39,451 nt of DNA from the NCBI RefSeq assembly GCF_003863365.1, contig NZ_RQXT01000061.1, positions 1-39,451 of the forward strand. Reading direction: 5' to 3'. Of this stretch, positions 1 through 9,061 are shown piece by piece. The stretch comes from Mesorhizobium tamadayense (lineage in GTDB: Bacteria > Pseudomonadota > Alphaproteobacteria > Rhizobiales > Rhizobiaceae). The notes beneath the pieces were generated by a model. It ran no database searches and had not been told where the DNA came from. It was given only the letters and a program-made list of their open reading frames with translations. Position 1 is the stretch's first letter. Every line of letters begins with the position of its first letter. The position numbers and the translations under genes were made by a program.

Positions 1-368
1 GGAGGAGGCGCGCCGACACAGAACTGGTGGAGCATCGACGAGTACGTTGAGTGCGTACCGATCGCCTCTCTCTTCGAACGGTCCAGCCGCTATTTTCTTC
101 GACCCATCGACTCCACGTCTCGGGTTAGAAAAGTTCCTCACATTCGACTCCTGCCAGTGACCGGCCCGAGCGGTGCGGACGCGGCGTTGGTTCAGCGCCA
201 AGGCGATGCTTCGAAGGTTTTTGATACCGGATCGTTGGATGGACGGGATAACCGGCCGAATGGCTTCGGCGAAGCGGCAGGTTCAAACGGATGGAGACGG
301 CGCGCCACCGTGCAGCCGCGTTGTCTACGCACAGTCTGGCGCTCAGGATGTTAGCCGATGGCAGATGG
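1..368. other. non-coding or unrecognised stretch
   Basis: I recognise no gene here. The open frames on both strands have low-complexity, arginine-rich translations that look like out-of-frame reading of GC-rich DNA, and none has a convincing ribosome binding site. Confidence 0.4.
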
Positions 369-623
369 TTAAGTCATTCTCCGAACGACCCAGAGCGACC
401 GGCCCGCATGAGCGATCCCGGACAACAGTCGAAGGCGAGGATCATCTTTGAGCCGCTCAGCCTCGACCACATCAAGAAGCAGGACCTGCTGATCGGTCTC
501 GTTGGCGTTCGGCGTAATCCACCAGCGCCGATCCTCGCAGCAAAGCCCGGCCTCCGGATGTTCCTGGAGGTATTCAATCGCATATTCGGCGTCCACTTTT
601 CTCGGTGCCGCATCCACGGACAT
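369..623 (-). CDS. small hypothetical protein, 84 aa
   Basis: An 84-residue acidic protein of unknown family. A strong Shine-Dalgarno (GGAGG about 9 bases before the ATG) supports both the gene and this start. The protein has no membrane segment or signal peptide. It holds a charged helical stretch followed by a Cys-Cys-Glu-Asp-Arg-Arg-Trp-Trp segment near residues 28-35. The next gene on the same strand, the GYD-domain gene, ends about 170 bases upstream, so the two may share a transcript. I cannot assign a function. Confidence 0.5.
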   Translation of the reverse strand: MSVDAAPRKVDAEYAIEYLQEHPEAGLCCEDRRWWITPNANETDQQVLLLDVVEAERLKDDPRLRLLSGIAHAGRSLWVVRRMT

Positions 624-796
624 TTGCTCTTTCCTCCGCCATCGGCGATCGCTCAGGGACTATACCTAATGATGGAGTCTGTTGCAGTGACCAACCCATC
701 ACGTCCGGCAGACGGATGGATCGGGCGCGCTATCAGCTGCTGCCCGGCCGGCGGCCGACAAGAACGCGCGCTGGCGGGGGCTCAGTTGCCGGCCTT

Positions 797-1123
797 TTAC
801 GATCCCGGCTGGCGATACCGGATCGACTTCGCCTTCCCAAGGGCTTCCATCGTCTCTTCGACGCTTAGGAGAACGGTGGTCTCGTACGAGCTGAGCGCTC
901 CCCCCGCACCGATGGCAAGCACGACTGATGCCATCGACACGTTGTCTGGCGCCTCCCACAGATTCCAGCCATCATGCTCTCCAAAAGCGTACCAGAATCC
1001 GTGAAGCTTTCCGCCCACCGACTCGATGTACGAACGGGCCGCCTCGCGTCGATCCTCGGGGTTTTTGATCAAGCGCGCCCAAGTCTCGGGCGTATATCTG
1101 AATCGCGAGAGATACATTGGCAT
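797..1123 (-). CDS. GYD domain-containing protein
   Basis: This 108-residue protein begins MPMYLSRFRYTPETWARL and matches the small GYD/DUF-type family of about 100 residues, a ferredoxin-like alpha/beta fold common in rhizobia. Visible family traits are the early strand-helix unit with Trp, the GGKLHGFWYAFGEHDGW segment (about residues 34-48) and the later VLLSVEETMEAL helix. The frame is open further upstream to 1171, but GAGG seven bases before the ATG at 1123 and family length favour this start. The function of the family is not well established. It lies alone on the minus strand upstream of the 84-aa hypothetical gene. Confidence 0.7.
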   Translation of the reverse strand: MPMYLSRFRYTPETWARLIKNPEDRREAARSYIESVGGKLHGFWYAFGEHDGWNLWEAPDNVSMASVVLAIGAGGALSSYETTVLLSVEETMEALGKAKSIRYRQPGS

Positions 1124-1212
1124 GGTTCGCCTCTTGGGTCGCCGCCTAACCGGCTTGCGGGGTAGGTTCACCGGGTGACGAAATATGCGCTAAAGCTAAT
1201 TTAAGCGCAATA

Positions 1213-1371
1213 TCATAGCCGCTTAGGCATCCAGGCTATGCATTGTTCGAGGCGTTCCAGCTGAGCTCTCTGCAAACGAAACTCGTGACCAACGTTTTGC
1301 AACTTGGCTTTGCCTCTGGCGGCGGACGCACTGATCAGTTCGCATTCAAGCTGAGCGATTCGATCTCGCAC
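1213..1371 (-). CDS. possible small coiled-coil protein or gene fragment
   Basis: Reading the minus strand from a GTG at 1371 gives 52 residues rich in Glu, Gln, Arg and Leu (VRDRIAQLECEL near the start, then LQRAQLERLEQC) ending at a TGA at 1213. The composition looks like a real helical coiled coil. The frame stays open upstream to about 1430 with no ATG and no clear ribosome binding site, so this may be the 3' end of a truncated gene. The whole interval 1124-1634 holds nothing else I can support. Confidence 0.28.
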   Translation of the reverse strand: MRDRIAQLECELISASAARGKAKLQNVGHEFRLQRAQLERLEQCIAWMPKRL

Positions 1372-1634
1372 CTGCTGAGCTTCAGCCTGCCGTATCGTAG
1401 ACGCAGATGCCGTGATTGAAGTCGGTCGTTACCTCACGCGAAATCCACAACAGTTTCGATTTCTGAAGCGCTTCGTATAGTCGGACGTCGCGTCCCCATA
1501 TCGAGCGTCGGCGACACTGGCTGGAGGAACTGATTATGGAAAGCGCCGCTATCAGGCACCTAGCCATTCTACTGGACAACCACTAGCGCTTGATGGGAAG
1601 GGCTGGACGTTTCAATCTAGGGTCATGAGAGGCT

Positions 1635-1823
1635 TTAATTACCTCCGGCCTGGCTGAAAACAACCGTCCCGTCGTCTTTGCGAACTTCCACCGCTACGAT
1701 ACCGTCACCCTGCTTTCGAGCAAGAAATGTCGCCTGCCCGTGGTCTCGTGCGGCTTTCTCGGTATCGAAGGGCGTCTTTTCAGCGATGCCCTGTCTCCCG
1801 TACCAAATCACCGTATAGGGCAC
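1635..1823 (-). CDS. small hypothetical protein, 62 aa
   Basis: A 62-residue soluble protein starting at a GTG with GGGAG about 10 bases upstream. The translation has a strand-helix-strand pattern (PYTVIWYG, then FDTEKAARDHGQATFLARKQG, then IVAVEVRKDDGTVVFSQ), like the many short, orphan rhizobial proteins of this size. Its 5' end overlaps the less certain 65-aa frame at 1780-1977 in another frame. The function is unknown. Confidence 0.5.
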   Translation of the reverse strand: MPYTVIWYGRQGIAEKTPFDTEKAARDHGQATFLARKQGDGIVAVEVRKDDGTVVFSQAGGN

Positions 1824-1977
1824 GGCTGGGACGCTCCCGATCTCTTAGCCACAGGGACTTCTTTTTTCTTGCCAGTAGCTCATCGCGATCGCCATCAGCG
1901 GTCGCTCGGTCATGCCTCGCTGCAATCGCATAGTCGGCTCTGTTGGTTCGATAGTCTTCTTCTTTTTGCACAGACAT
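1780..1977 (-). CDS. doubtful small ORF, 65 aa
   Basis: The ATG lies two bases beyond the stop of the 67-aa gene at 1980-2183, which would fit translational coupling, and the protein is very rich in Arg, Asp and Lys. Its 3' 44 bases overlap the gene at 1635-1823 in another frame. There is no recognisable family. It is included because of the spacing, with low confidence. Confidence 0.25.
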   Translation of the reverse strand: MSVQKEEDYRTNRADYAIAARHDRATADGDRDELLARKKKSLWLRDRERPSRALYGDLVRETGHR

Positions 1978-1979
1978 GG

Positions 1980-2183
1980 TTAGCGCGCCGGTTGTTTCTT
2001 AGCGTATTGGGCGACTGCACAGAGGAAAGCCGATGCGGCAGCATCACAAGCCATCCGCGACGGGCCTTTGGCGAAAAGCACGGCCTCAGCAACTCGTATC
2101 GTTAGGCCATGCTTTTTAGCGAAAGAGGTAACTTCGTAAGGCTGATCTTCAGATGGATAGGCGATGTCGAAATCATCATTCAT
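1980..2183 (-). CDS. small hypothetical protein, 67 aa, DUF3606-like helix
   Basis: A 67-residue protein with a very good ribosome binding site (GGGGAGGA before the ATG). It begins MNDDFDIAYPSEDQPYEV and then reads SFAKKHGLTIRVAEAVLFAKG, a helix-turn-helix-like pattern reminiscent of short DUF3606-type proteins, followed by a helix with small residues and Cys. It may head a short minus-strand cluster with the two frames downstream (1780-1977 and 1635-1823). The function is unknown; the family resemblance is only by eye. Confidence 0.5.
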   Translation of the reverse strand: MNDDFDIAYPSEDQPYEVTSFAKKHGLTIRVAEAVLFAKGPSRMACDAAASAFLCAVAQYAKKQPAR

Positions 2184-2304
2184 GGACTACATCCTCCCCA
2201 GTTCGCGACCTTTTTCCTCCTCGCGCAGAGGTAAAATTAACTGCCGGTGTGTCGCGCGAGTCTAGCAACTAGGGATTGTGTAAAACGATATAACTCCACA
2301 CCGC

Positions 2305-2496
2305 CTACATCTTGTTGTTGTCGATGATGCCGGCTTCGCCTTCGGGTAACTGATCCGCCTGCGGTCGCGGCTTTGCCTGCAGCAGCGTCTGCACCGGCGT
2401 CGCGCCCATCTGCTCGACCGCCTCGACCACATCGGCGCGCACATGCCGCAGCCCATGCTCGACATAGCGGATCAGCGGCACGATGGCGTAGAGCAT
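2305..2496 (-). pseudogene. fragment of ABC transporter permease (choline/betaine type)
   Basis: The frame reads IVPLIRYVEHGLRHVRADVV and then EAVEQMGATPVQTLL, matching the cytoplasmic EAA loop of ProW/ChoW-type permeases of glycine betaine or choline ABC transporters. Only about 40 residues match; after that the sequence diverges and stops, and no membrane segments are present on either side. It is a decayed scrap of a larger gene, with no partner ATPase or binding protein nearby. Confidence 0.55.
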
Positions 2497-2558
2497 GATG
2501 GCTTCGGAACATTAGCGATCCCTAAGGGTTGTCTTGGAGAAACCCTTTGGGTGCAACC

Positions 2559-2690
2559 ATGGCCGAGTTGACATTCGCTTTCGTTTATTATTTGGGGCTG
2601 ACCGGCGGCGATGTGTTAGGCGCCGTCGTGTCTCTAACGGCGGGCCTGCTTCTCTATAACGTCATGCGCGAAGATCAGCCAAACCGATAG
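2559..2690 (+). CDS. small single-span membrane protein, 43 aa
   Basis: An ATG-TAG frame of 43 residues starting MAELTFAFVYYLGLTGGDVL. It has one or two hydrophobic stretches (residues 4-14 and 21-35) and a charged tail NVMREDQPNR. This looks like a genuine short membrane protein rather than random sequence. It stands alone on the plus strand; the following roughly 290 bases hold no gene I recognise. The function is unknown. Confidence 0.4.
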   Translation: MAELTFAFVYYLGLTGGDVLGAVVSLTAGLLLYNVMREDQPNR

Positions 2691-2984
2691 CGCAGGCAGC
2701 GGGCCACAGACAGGCGAGCGCGCCAGACGCTTCGGCGGGTGAGAGCGGCCGACGGAATCGTGCGCTTTGTCTAGCAGCGGCCCGGCATCTTTTGGCGGGG
2801 TAGGCCAGCACGGTGCCGGGCCTGGCCGGTGGGTCGGGGGACGGGCACCGGTTGCTTGATAGTATATGCGCTCTGGCCAATATGCGCAGTATGTGAACGA
2901 AGGATGCCTTGGCTGGCGCCGTGGGAAATCGCTCTTCTACCTGTAGCTAGTCAAATCCGGATCGAGGCCCTGCTATAATCCCAA

Positions 2985-3158
2985 ATGGCCGTCCGAATAG
3001 TGGTTGTCCTGGCGCTTTTTTTCGCCTTCGCTTACGGATTCGCAAAACTCGTGGAACACTATGGCGGTGTTGGCGGTAGGCCCCCTTCGTGTGAGCAATT
3101 GTCTGATTGCCCCGACCCGAACGCGCCGCCTCCAGAGCCCGAGCCTAGGACGGGCTAG
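2985..3158 (+). CDS. small membrane-anchored or exported protein, 57 aa
   Basis: A 57-residue frame: a short basic start, a hydrophobic helix (VVVLALFFAFAYGFA, residues 6-20), then a polar segment with two Cys and a proline-rich acidic C-terminus (PDPNAPPPEPEP). The pattern is that of a signal anchor with a short periplasmic tail, common among small rhizobial proteins. It converges with the minus-strand gene at 3155-3295, overlapping it by four bases. The function is unknown. Confidence 0.45.
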   Translation: MAVRIVVVLALFFAFAYGFAKLVEHYGGVGGRPPSCEQLSDCPDPNAPPPEPEPRTG

Positions 3159-3295
3159 CTGAGCAGCACGTAGAGAGCCAGGCCCGCCATGATTACGCAA
3201 GCGGCCATCCCGATGAAGTCGCGGCGCAGATAGAACCAGACCGCGCTGGCAAGCATCAGGCCGGTCATCGCGGCGATGTAGAATGGGGCGCCCAT
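3155..3295 (-). CDS. small two-span membrane protein, 46 aa
   Basis: From the ATG at 3295 the protein has two hydrophobic helices (YIAAMTGLMLASAVWFYL and IGMAACVIMAGLALYVLL) joined by a short basic RRDF loop. The upstream gene at 3298-3621 ends two bases before this start, which strongly suggests one transcript and translational coupling. A longer frame is open upstream, but it would run antisense-like through the neighbour and has no support. Confidence 0.5.
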   Translation of the reverse strand: MGAPFYIAAMTGLMLASAVWFYLRRDFIGMAACVIMAGLALYVLLS

Positions 3296-3297
3296 AA

Positions 3298-3621
3298 CTA
3301 ATTCGTTGTGCAGGCGAGTAAGCCCCAGTGCTTCATCAGATAGGAGGTGATGTGGTCCGTCTCGTCGAGAGGAGTTATTTCCGGCAGGGCAGCCCTTTCG
3401 AGCGTTTTGGGTGGTGGCATAGACTGTACGAGCGTCAATAACTGCGGAGTGCACTCGTAAATTATCATCTTTGCGATCACGTCTTCTCGGCCACAGACGG
3501 TCGGCAATATCCTGTCCATGGTGGCGGCGAGGCAGCCTTCATAGGCCTCCCGCGGAGTTTCGGCGTTTGCGGTGCCGATCAACATTGCTGCGACAACTGA
3601 GAGATGGATCGCTGCCTTCAT
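3298..3621 (-). CDS. exported hypothetical protein, 107 aa
   Basis: Starting at the ATG at 3621, the protein has a typical Sec signal peptide (MKAAIHLSVVAAMLIGTANA, cleavage expected after ANA) and a mature part of about 87 residues with four Cys, three of them in the conserved-looking spacing of ECC-like secreted proteins (EGCLAATM, PTVCGRED, YECTPQLL). It is probably periplasmic. It is followed two bases later by the small membrane protein, so they likely form an operon. The family is unknown. Confidence 0.5.
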   Translation of the reverse strand: MKAAIHLSVVAAMLIGTANAETPREAYEGCLAATMDRILPTVCGREDVIAKMIIYECTPQLLTLVQSMPPPKTLERAALPEITPLDETDHITSYLMKHWGLLACTTN

Positions 3622-3816
3622 AAATCCAGCATTGCGCGCAAGCTGCACTCCCGCAAGGGAAAGATTAGCGCAGCAGCACATAGCAGCCGAGGCCGGCCAA
3701 ATACGCCATCGCTGACCCTGCATCCGCTAAGGTAAGGACAGCGCAGCACAAAGGACAAGAGCCTTCATCCCCAATTCCCCTCCGACGCCGCAACGAGTCG
3801 GCGGATTTTCTCCAGC

Positions 3817-4044
3817 CTAGTTTGGTATCTCGAAGTCGACATCGACCAGTTGCAGCTTGCCGACTAAGTCCTTCGCTACGGTGGCCGTGATCGTCATCTT
3901 GCATGTGTCCGAGGGGAGCGGCCTCGCACAGTTGCGCAGGATGAAGCGCATATCGTTCATGTCCCGCCATGGCTCGTGAACGGTAATATATTGCCCGTCC
4001 AGAACGGCGATCGCGTATTCCTGAGTAGCCCCATAAATCGTCAC
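3817..4044 (-). CDS. hypothetical protein, 75 aa
   Basis: A 75-residue frame from a GTG, reading as alternating strands (EYAIAVLDGQYITVHEPW, CKMTITATVAKDLVG, LQLVDVDFEIPN) with two Cys. It looks like a small beta-rich periplasmic-type domain but has no signal peptide. The frame is open upstream for nine more codons to a TGA with no ATG, so the true 5' end, possibly with a signal peptide, may have been lost. The function is unknown. Confidence 0.4.
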   Translation of the reverse strand: MTIYGATQEYAIAVLDGQYITVHEPWRDMNDMRFILRNCARPLPSDTCKMTITATVAKDLVGKLQLVDVDFEIPN

Positions 4045-4067
4045 ATCATGAATGCGAAATTGCTTGG

Positions 4068-4310
4068 CTACGCGTCAGAAACGATTAACTGATCTCCTTC
4101 TTCGCCACGAGCGGCACCAAGCCGAATTCGAGAGCAATCGGCTTCGAACTCCGCGAGCACCTCTGCGTATTTTCGCTTGGCCTCTTCGGGGTCTTTCGTT
4201 CCGAGAGTCCTGTTGACTTCTTTGCGGCCCGTCAGCGCGGCCACGTCCGCTGGTGGCCGCTTTCGGAACCAGTACACGCCAGTCTTACGATGTTTGACAG
4301 GACGGCTCAT
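4068..4310 (-). pseudogene. N-terminal fragment of tyrosine-type integrase (DUF6538 region)
   Basis: The frame begins MSRPVKHRKTGVYWFRKRPP and continues ADVAALTGRKEVNRTLGTKD and EEAKRKYAEVLAEFEA, the typical start of rhizobial phage-type integrases (short basic DUF6538-like domain that precedes the core-binding region). It stops after about 80 residues, so the SAM-like and catalytic domains with the R-H-R-Y residues are absent. It is a relic of an integrative element, not a working recombinase. Confidence 0.7.
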
Positions 4311-4331
4311 AGCAAGGACCATGTGTAACAC

Positions 4332-4789
4332 CCGTGTGTAGCACTCGGGTAGCCCTAAGCATATAATTTTGCTGGTTTTTCAGCTGCGTCAACACCTTGA
4401 GATGGTGATGGTGCCCAGAGGCGGAATCCAAGCCAAGAAAATTTTGCCTATTTTTCAGTTCTTTCGGCTGGCACTCGATCTTCCAGTACCAACGTTTATT
4501 CCAACAGAATTTTTCTGTGGATAGGTTCGATTCCTGGGGTGAAGTCCCCACGACGCGGGACCGATGGCTGATCGGACCGTTGATCTCGACGTTCTTAGCG
4601 TCGGAAAGGAGGCATTCCGCTCGGCCAAACTCCGCGAAGAATGTCCGTATGACCGTGAGATAAAGATAGCCCCCAAACGAGAGCGAGATCGTGGAAGTGA
4701 GAGCGTCCGCCAAGGCGAAGCGCAATGAGACACGCACGCTGCCATCATCTATCGTAGACGAAGCGCCTCGAAGCGCTTGAGAGATTCCC
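4332..4789. other. intergenic stretch left of the IS630 element
   Basis: No gene recognised. A 150-codon minus-strand frame is open here but its translation has no family character. A sequence like a T-loop (GGTTCGATTCC, near 4525) stands within it, but no tRNA cloverleaf can be drawn around it. Confidence 0.35.
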
Positions 4790-4818
4790 CTAGTACCTTT
4801 TCACAGTGATTGTGACTC
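4790..4818 (+). repeat. left terminal inverted repeat of the IS630 element
   Basis: Matches the reverse complement of 6252-6280 at 27 of 29 positions. Confidence 0.9.
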
Positions 4819-5103
4819 GTTGATTTGCAGCCATTCGAGAATAGGCAGGCGTTGCGGGGAAACAAGCATCTCGATGCTTCTGGGAGCACCTGGTTGACGG
4901 CGAATGAGGCCGTTTCGTTCGAGGGTTACGATCATCTGATGAACGGACGGCGGACTGACCTGGAAATGACATTGGATGTCGGCTTCGGCAGGTGGACAGC
5001 GAAACATGTGCGAATAGGTGTAGATGAAGGCCAGGTACTGGCCTTGCTTTTCGGTGAAGCCCTTGTCGCCGGGCCGCTGTGCAGCGCCTGAATTTTGACT
5101 CAT
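4801..5103 (-). CDS. LexA/MarR-like winged-helix protein of the IS630 element
   Basis: A 100-residue protein that starts MSQNSGAAQRPG and carries a LexA-type DNA-binding fold: FTEKQGQYLAFIYTYSHMF, then PPAEADIQCHFQVSPPSVHQ (helix-turn-helix) and MIVTLERNGLIRRQPGAPRS (recognition wing). It lacks the LexA protease domain. It lies wholly inside the insertion sequence, divergent from the transposase with 38 bases between the starts, and its stop codon lies in the left inverted repeat. It probably regulates the element's own promoters; this is inference from position. The frame is intact. Confidence 0.7.
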   Translation of the reverse strand: MSQNSGAAQRPGDKGFTEKQGQYLAFIYTYSHMFRCPPAEADIQCHFQVSPPSVHQMIVTLERNGLIRRQPGAPRSIEMLVSPQRLPILEWLQINESQSL

Positions 5104-5141
5104 CTGTTGATTCAACCCGTGCCTCCAACGCGGAGGCCGCA

Positions 5142-6269
<1,128 letters not shown>

Positions 6270-6495
6270 AAAAGTACTAGGTGGAACTGGGAGGCTGAGG
6301 TGACGAATCGTGACCGGCTTCTTTGCCGAGCTGTCGGTGCTGGCGCCATCACCTGCGCCTACTCAACGGCCAACACGCTCAGATCGGCAACCTTACCCCG
6401 CATCACGGTAGTCGCTGCTGAGACCGAAGCGCTTTGCGATCGCATCCTCCACGTTGGCCTCAATGGCCGTGTACTCTGGCTGAAGTAGTTAGGTT

Positions 6496-6542
6496 ATCCG
6501 CAGCGTGGATATTTCTTATCCAAACAATCAATTTTACCGATC
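6496..6542 (+). promoter_or_regulatory. nod box upstream of the sulfotransferase gene
   Basis: A 47-base match to the NodD-binding nod box: ATCCG, GTGGAT, then the highly conserved block ATCCAAACAATCAATTTTAC followed by CGATC. It points right, with its end 86 bases before the start of the sulfotransferase. This makes that gene part of the NodD/flavonoid regulon. Confidence 0.9.
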
Positions 6543-6628
6543 TTGCCGGATGGCTATGAGCCGGGTCGATCCGATGCTTGCGTTGCGACGGGTATGCGTT
6601 GCCGTGCCCAGTGATAAGAAATGGAATC

Positions 6629-7912
6629 ATGAGCCAGAACGTTAACTATTCGCCTGCGGTCTGCTTTCTCCTCGGACTTCCCCGGTCGGGGACGACGCTG
6701 CTGGCGCATTTGCTCCAGCAGCATCCAGATATTGCAGCGCCGCCTGAGCCCTGGTTGATGCTGGCACTTGAGGCATTTGGAAGGGTTGACCGTCGTCATC
6801 CAGCAGGGACATCACTGATTCAGAGTGCGACCTCTGAATTCTTGGGCCGAGTGGATCGGATTAGCGTGAGCCGCGCTTTTGCCGATGCGGCTTACAGCCA
6901 GTATTTGGCGGCAGCGGGCAAGCGCACCGTCATAGATAAGACTCCGCGCTATTGGATGGTGCTGGATTATTTGGATTGCCTCTACCCAGAAGCACCACAT
7001 ATCCTTCTATTCCGCAATCCCTACGCTATTGCCGCATCACTGAAATCGACATGGGGAATCCCGTTCGTATCGGAACGCTCCCCGCCAGCAAGCATAGCCT
7101 GTCTTGCCGATCTTGTGCTCGGCCTACCCACGCTCGATCTCGCATCTTCTCTCGCCGATTTCGTCCTGGGCCTGCCTGCGTTGGCGGCGCATCGCGGTCG
7201 CCGGCAGACCCAAGTGCTGCACTACGAACATTTGGTGGCCCGCCCTGGCGAGGAACTCCGGCGAGTGATCGCCAGCCTCGGCTACGATTCAACCAAAATT
7301 AAAGCGGCAACCACTGAGCAAACGGACTATCTCCGAGCCAGTAACTTCGGCGACCGGAAACTTCTAGAGAAAAAGGGAGTCGACAACCGTTCGGTCCACG
7401 CCTGGCAAACCGAACTGACCATCGAAGAAATGCAGGCAGTAACCGATCTAGTCAGCGCCGAGCTTTTGATAGAGCTCGGTTATGAGGAGGCACTCCGACA
7501 CGCACAGCAAGCTGGTGTCGTGGACAGGGGTAAGGCTGTGACCGAACGCTACCGTCAGGTATTTCGAGCCTGGTGGGATTTGCTCGGCACGGCAGGAGCA
7601 TCATTCGGCATCTCCGCTGCCGCAGGTGAGCTAAACAGCACCTTACAGCAAGATGGGGAGAACGCCTCCTCAGGCTCCGACGCCTCCACGGTTCAGGGGG
7701 CGCAACGTTTGGCCCAGTCCGATATAGAGGATAATTTGCAACTGGCGAATGCGATGGTAGCTCAGCTGAAACAGGCGCTCGCGGGCTCGGAGGCCGATCG
7801 AGCTGTGCGCCTAGATGCCATTCGTGATCGCGATGTCACGATCGAGACGTTGCGCGGCGAGGTCGTGCGGCTTGAGCAGACCTTGCGCAAGCTGTTCAAG
7901 GAGCAGGTGTAA
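6629..7912 (+). CDS. nod-box-controlled sulfotransferase with C-terminal coiled coil
   Basis: A 427-residue protein. Residues 18-23 form the PAPS 5'-phosphosulfate loop (LPRSGTT), and LFRNPYAIAASLKSTWG (about residues 129-145) resembles the 3'-phosphate-binding segment. The remaining core to about residue 300 fits the cytosolic-type sulfotransferase fold. The last 60 residues (NLQLANAMVAQLKQAL, then IETLRGEVVRLEQTLRKLF) are a coiled coil unusual for the family. A short internal repeat (LADLVLGLPTL, LADFVLGLPAL) occurs near residues 165-190. The start at 6629 (MSQNVNYSP) fits best; the frame opens at 6578. Nod-box control suggests sulfation of the Nod factor or a linked glycan, as NodH or NoeE do, but it is not clearly either. 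The next gene starts immediately after its stop. Confidence 0.8.
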   Translation: MSQNVNYSPAVCFLLGLPRSGTTLLAHLLQQHPDIAAPPEPWLMLALEAFGRVDRRHPAGTSLIQSATSEFLGRVDRISVSRAFADAAYSQYLAAAGKRTVIDKTPRYWMVLDYLDCLYPEAPHILLFRNPYAIAASLKSTWGIPFVSERSPPASIACLADLVLGLPTLDLASSLADFVLGLPALAAHRGRRQTQVLHYEHLVARPGEELRRVIASLGYDSTKIKAATTEQTDYLRASNFGDRKLLEKKGVDNRSVHAWQTELTIEEMQAVTDLVSAELLIELGYEEALRHAQQAGVVDRGKAVTERYRQVFRAWWDLLGTAGASFGISAAAGELNSTLQQDGENASSGSDASTVQGAQRLAQSDIEDNLQLANAMVAQLKQALAGSEADRAVRLDAIRDRDVTIETLRGEVVRLEQTLRKLFKEQV

Positions 7913-8385
7913 GTGATATTGGCACATCCTCTTTGGCATAAGCTTACCAAGGTAGCGAAGATTGCGGCTCCGTTGGCCGCACATATGATCCCAAGAGTGC
8001 CGGTCAAGCAAATGATCTCGGATGGCAGAAGTGCGGCTGAAATCGCGTCCTTCTTTGGGACCTCACCAGAATTTTTTGAATATCGAATAATGCGGCTCGG
8101 GCTTTGGCGCGACCATCTTGGAAGGAAGGTAAGCCTTGCCAAAACGCTAGGGCAGCGCCGGATCTCCACCCTGCAGATGAGGGCCGGTAGCCAGTTTCTG
8201 CAATCTGATATAAGTCGGTTTTTGATTTTGCTGTTCCTAATCAGTTGGACTTCTATCGGCGTTGGCCGCCGGCTTTAGATGGTTACGTTCCACCGCAACT
8301 GAGAGACTTCGTCACTTCAAGAACACTGGGACGAGAGGCATCAGCGTCTCAAAATTACCCAAATTCGATTTCCGAAATCGACTGA
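7913..8385 (+). pseudogene. hypothetical gene coupled to the sulfotransferase, apparent frameshift
   Basis: Starts at a GTG directly after the sulfotransferase TAA, so it should be co-translated. The first 102 codons read well (ILAHPLWHKLTKVAKIAAPL, then SDGRSAAEIASFFGTSPEFF, a helix-turn-helix-like segment, then RIMRLGLWRDHLG). At 8219-8223 there is a run of five T. In the given frame the protein ends within 20 meaningless residues at 8278. Adding one T makes the frame continue convincingly (FFDFAVPNQLDFYRRWPPAL, YVPPQLRDFVTSRTLGREAS) to a TGA at 8383-8385, about 157 residues in all. I do not recognise the family. Either a genuine mutation, slippage or a sequencing error is possible. Confidence 0.5.
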
Positions 8386-9061
8386 AGATACAAAAATCGG
8401 TGATAGGTTCGCTCTACTGCGGTTGGATTCACGAGGGTGACGCTGTGCCGTTGACCTCCGGGGAGAAGATCAGGTTTGCAAAGCTGGAAGGTGTCTGGCC
8501 GAGACAGGCCGCGAGCTTCACGAAAGCCCCGCATGTCTCGAAGGCGCAGGGACGCGCAATGATTGATTTCGTCGCCCTAAGTGAACGCCTATGCCTGTGG
8601 CGCTGACAATTCTGATGAGCGCGCTCGCAGCTTCATTGTCGCGCCGCAGTGTGTGCCGCTCCTCTCGCAATTGGATCCGCAACACGATAGGCGGATTCTC
8701 TTAAAACTGCCGTCGTCCGAGGGCGACGGCCGTCATTCGATGCTCCGCGCTATCGCGTTTCGCTCGTGTCCGATTGACGACGTGTATGTCCGAAAGCTGA
8801 CCCTGAGGGGCCGTAAGTTTTCTGACGGGGCGGCGCGTTCCCCAGCTTTCCGGTCTTTCAAGCAAAGCTCGCACAAAAGTCTCTGGTGGCATGCCAATTG
8901 CAGGGACACCGTAAAGGAACCCGGTGACGATGGCAGTATTCCTCAGTCATCGCTGCAAGATGCGCTGCTTCGCCAAAGCAGAAGTTAGCGATGTAGGGTA
9001 GACGCAACTGTCATCACGCTTTGCCTTCGCATAAAAGCCAAAGGAGTCCTAAATAAATTCT
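8386..9061. other. non-coding stretch without recognised genes
   Basis: Plus-strand frames of 114 and 135 codons overlap here, but their translations have no family character, no ribosome binding site and mixed composition. I see no repeats or promoter that I can support. Confidence 0.4.

Noticed and set aside
3665..3790. Possible small signal-peptide protein on the minus strand
   Set aside because: The ATG frame stops after 13 codons and a plausible continuation lies in another frame; too short to support.
4500..4570. Possible tRNA 3' part (GGTTCGATTCC) near the integrase fragment, as an attachment site
   Set aside because: The T stem pairs poorly and no anticodon or acceptor stem can be drawn.
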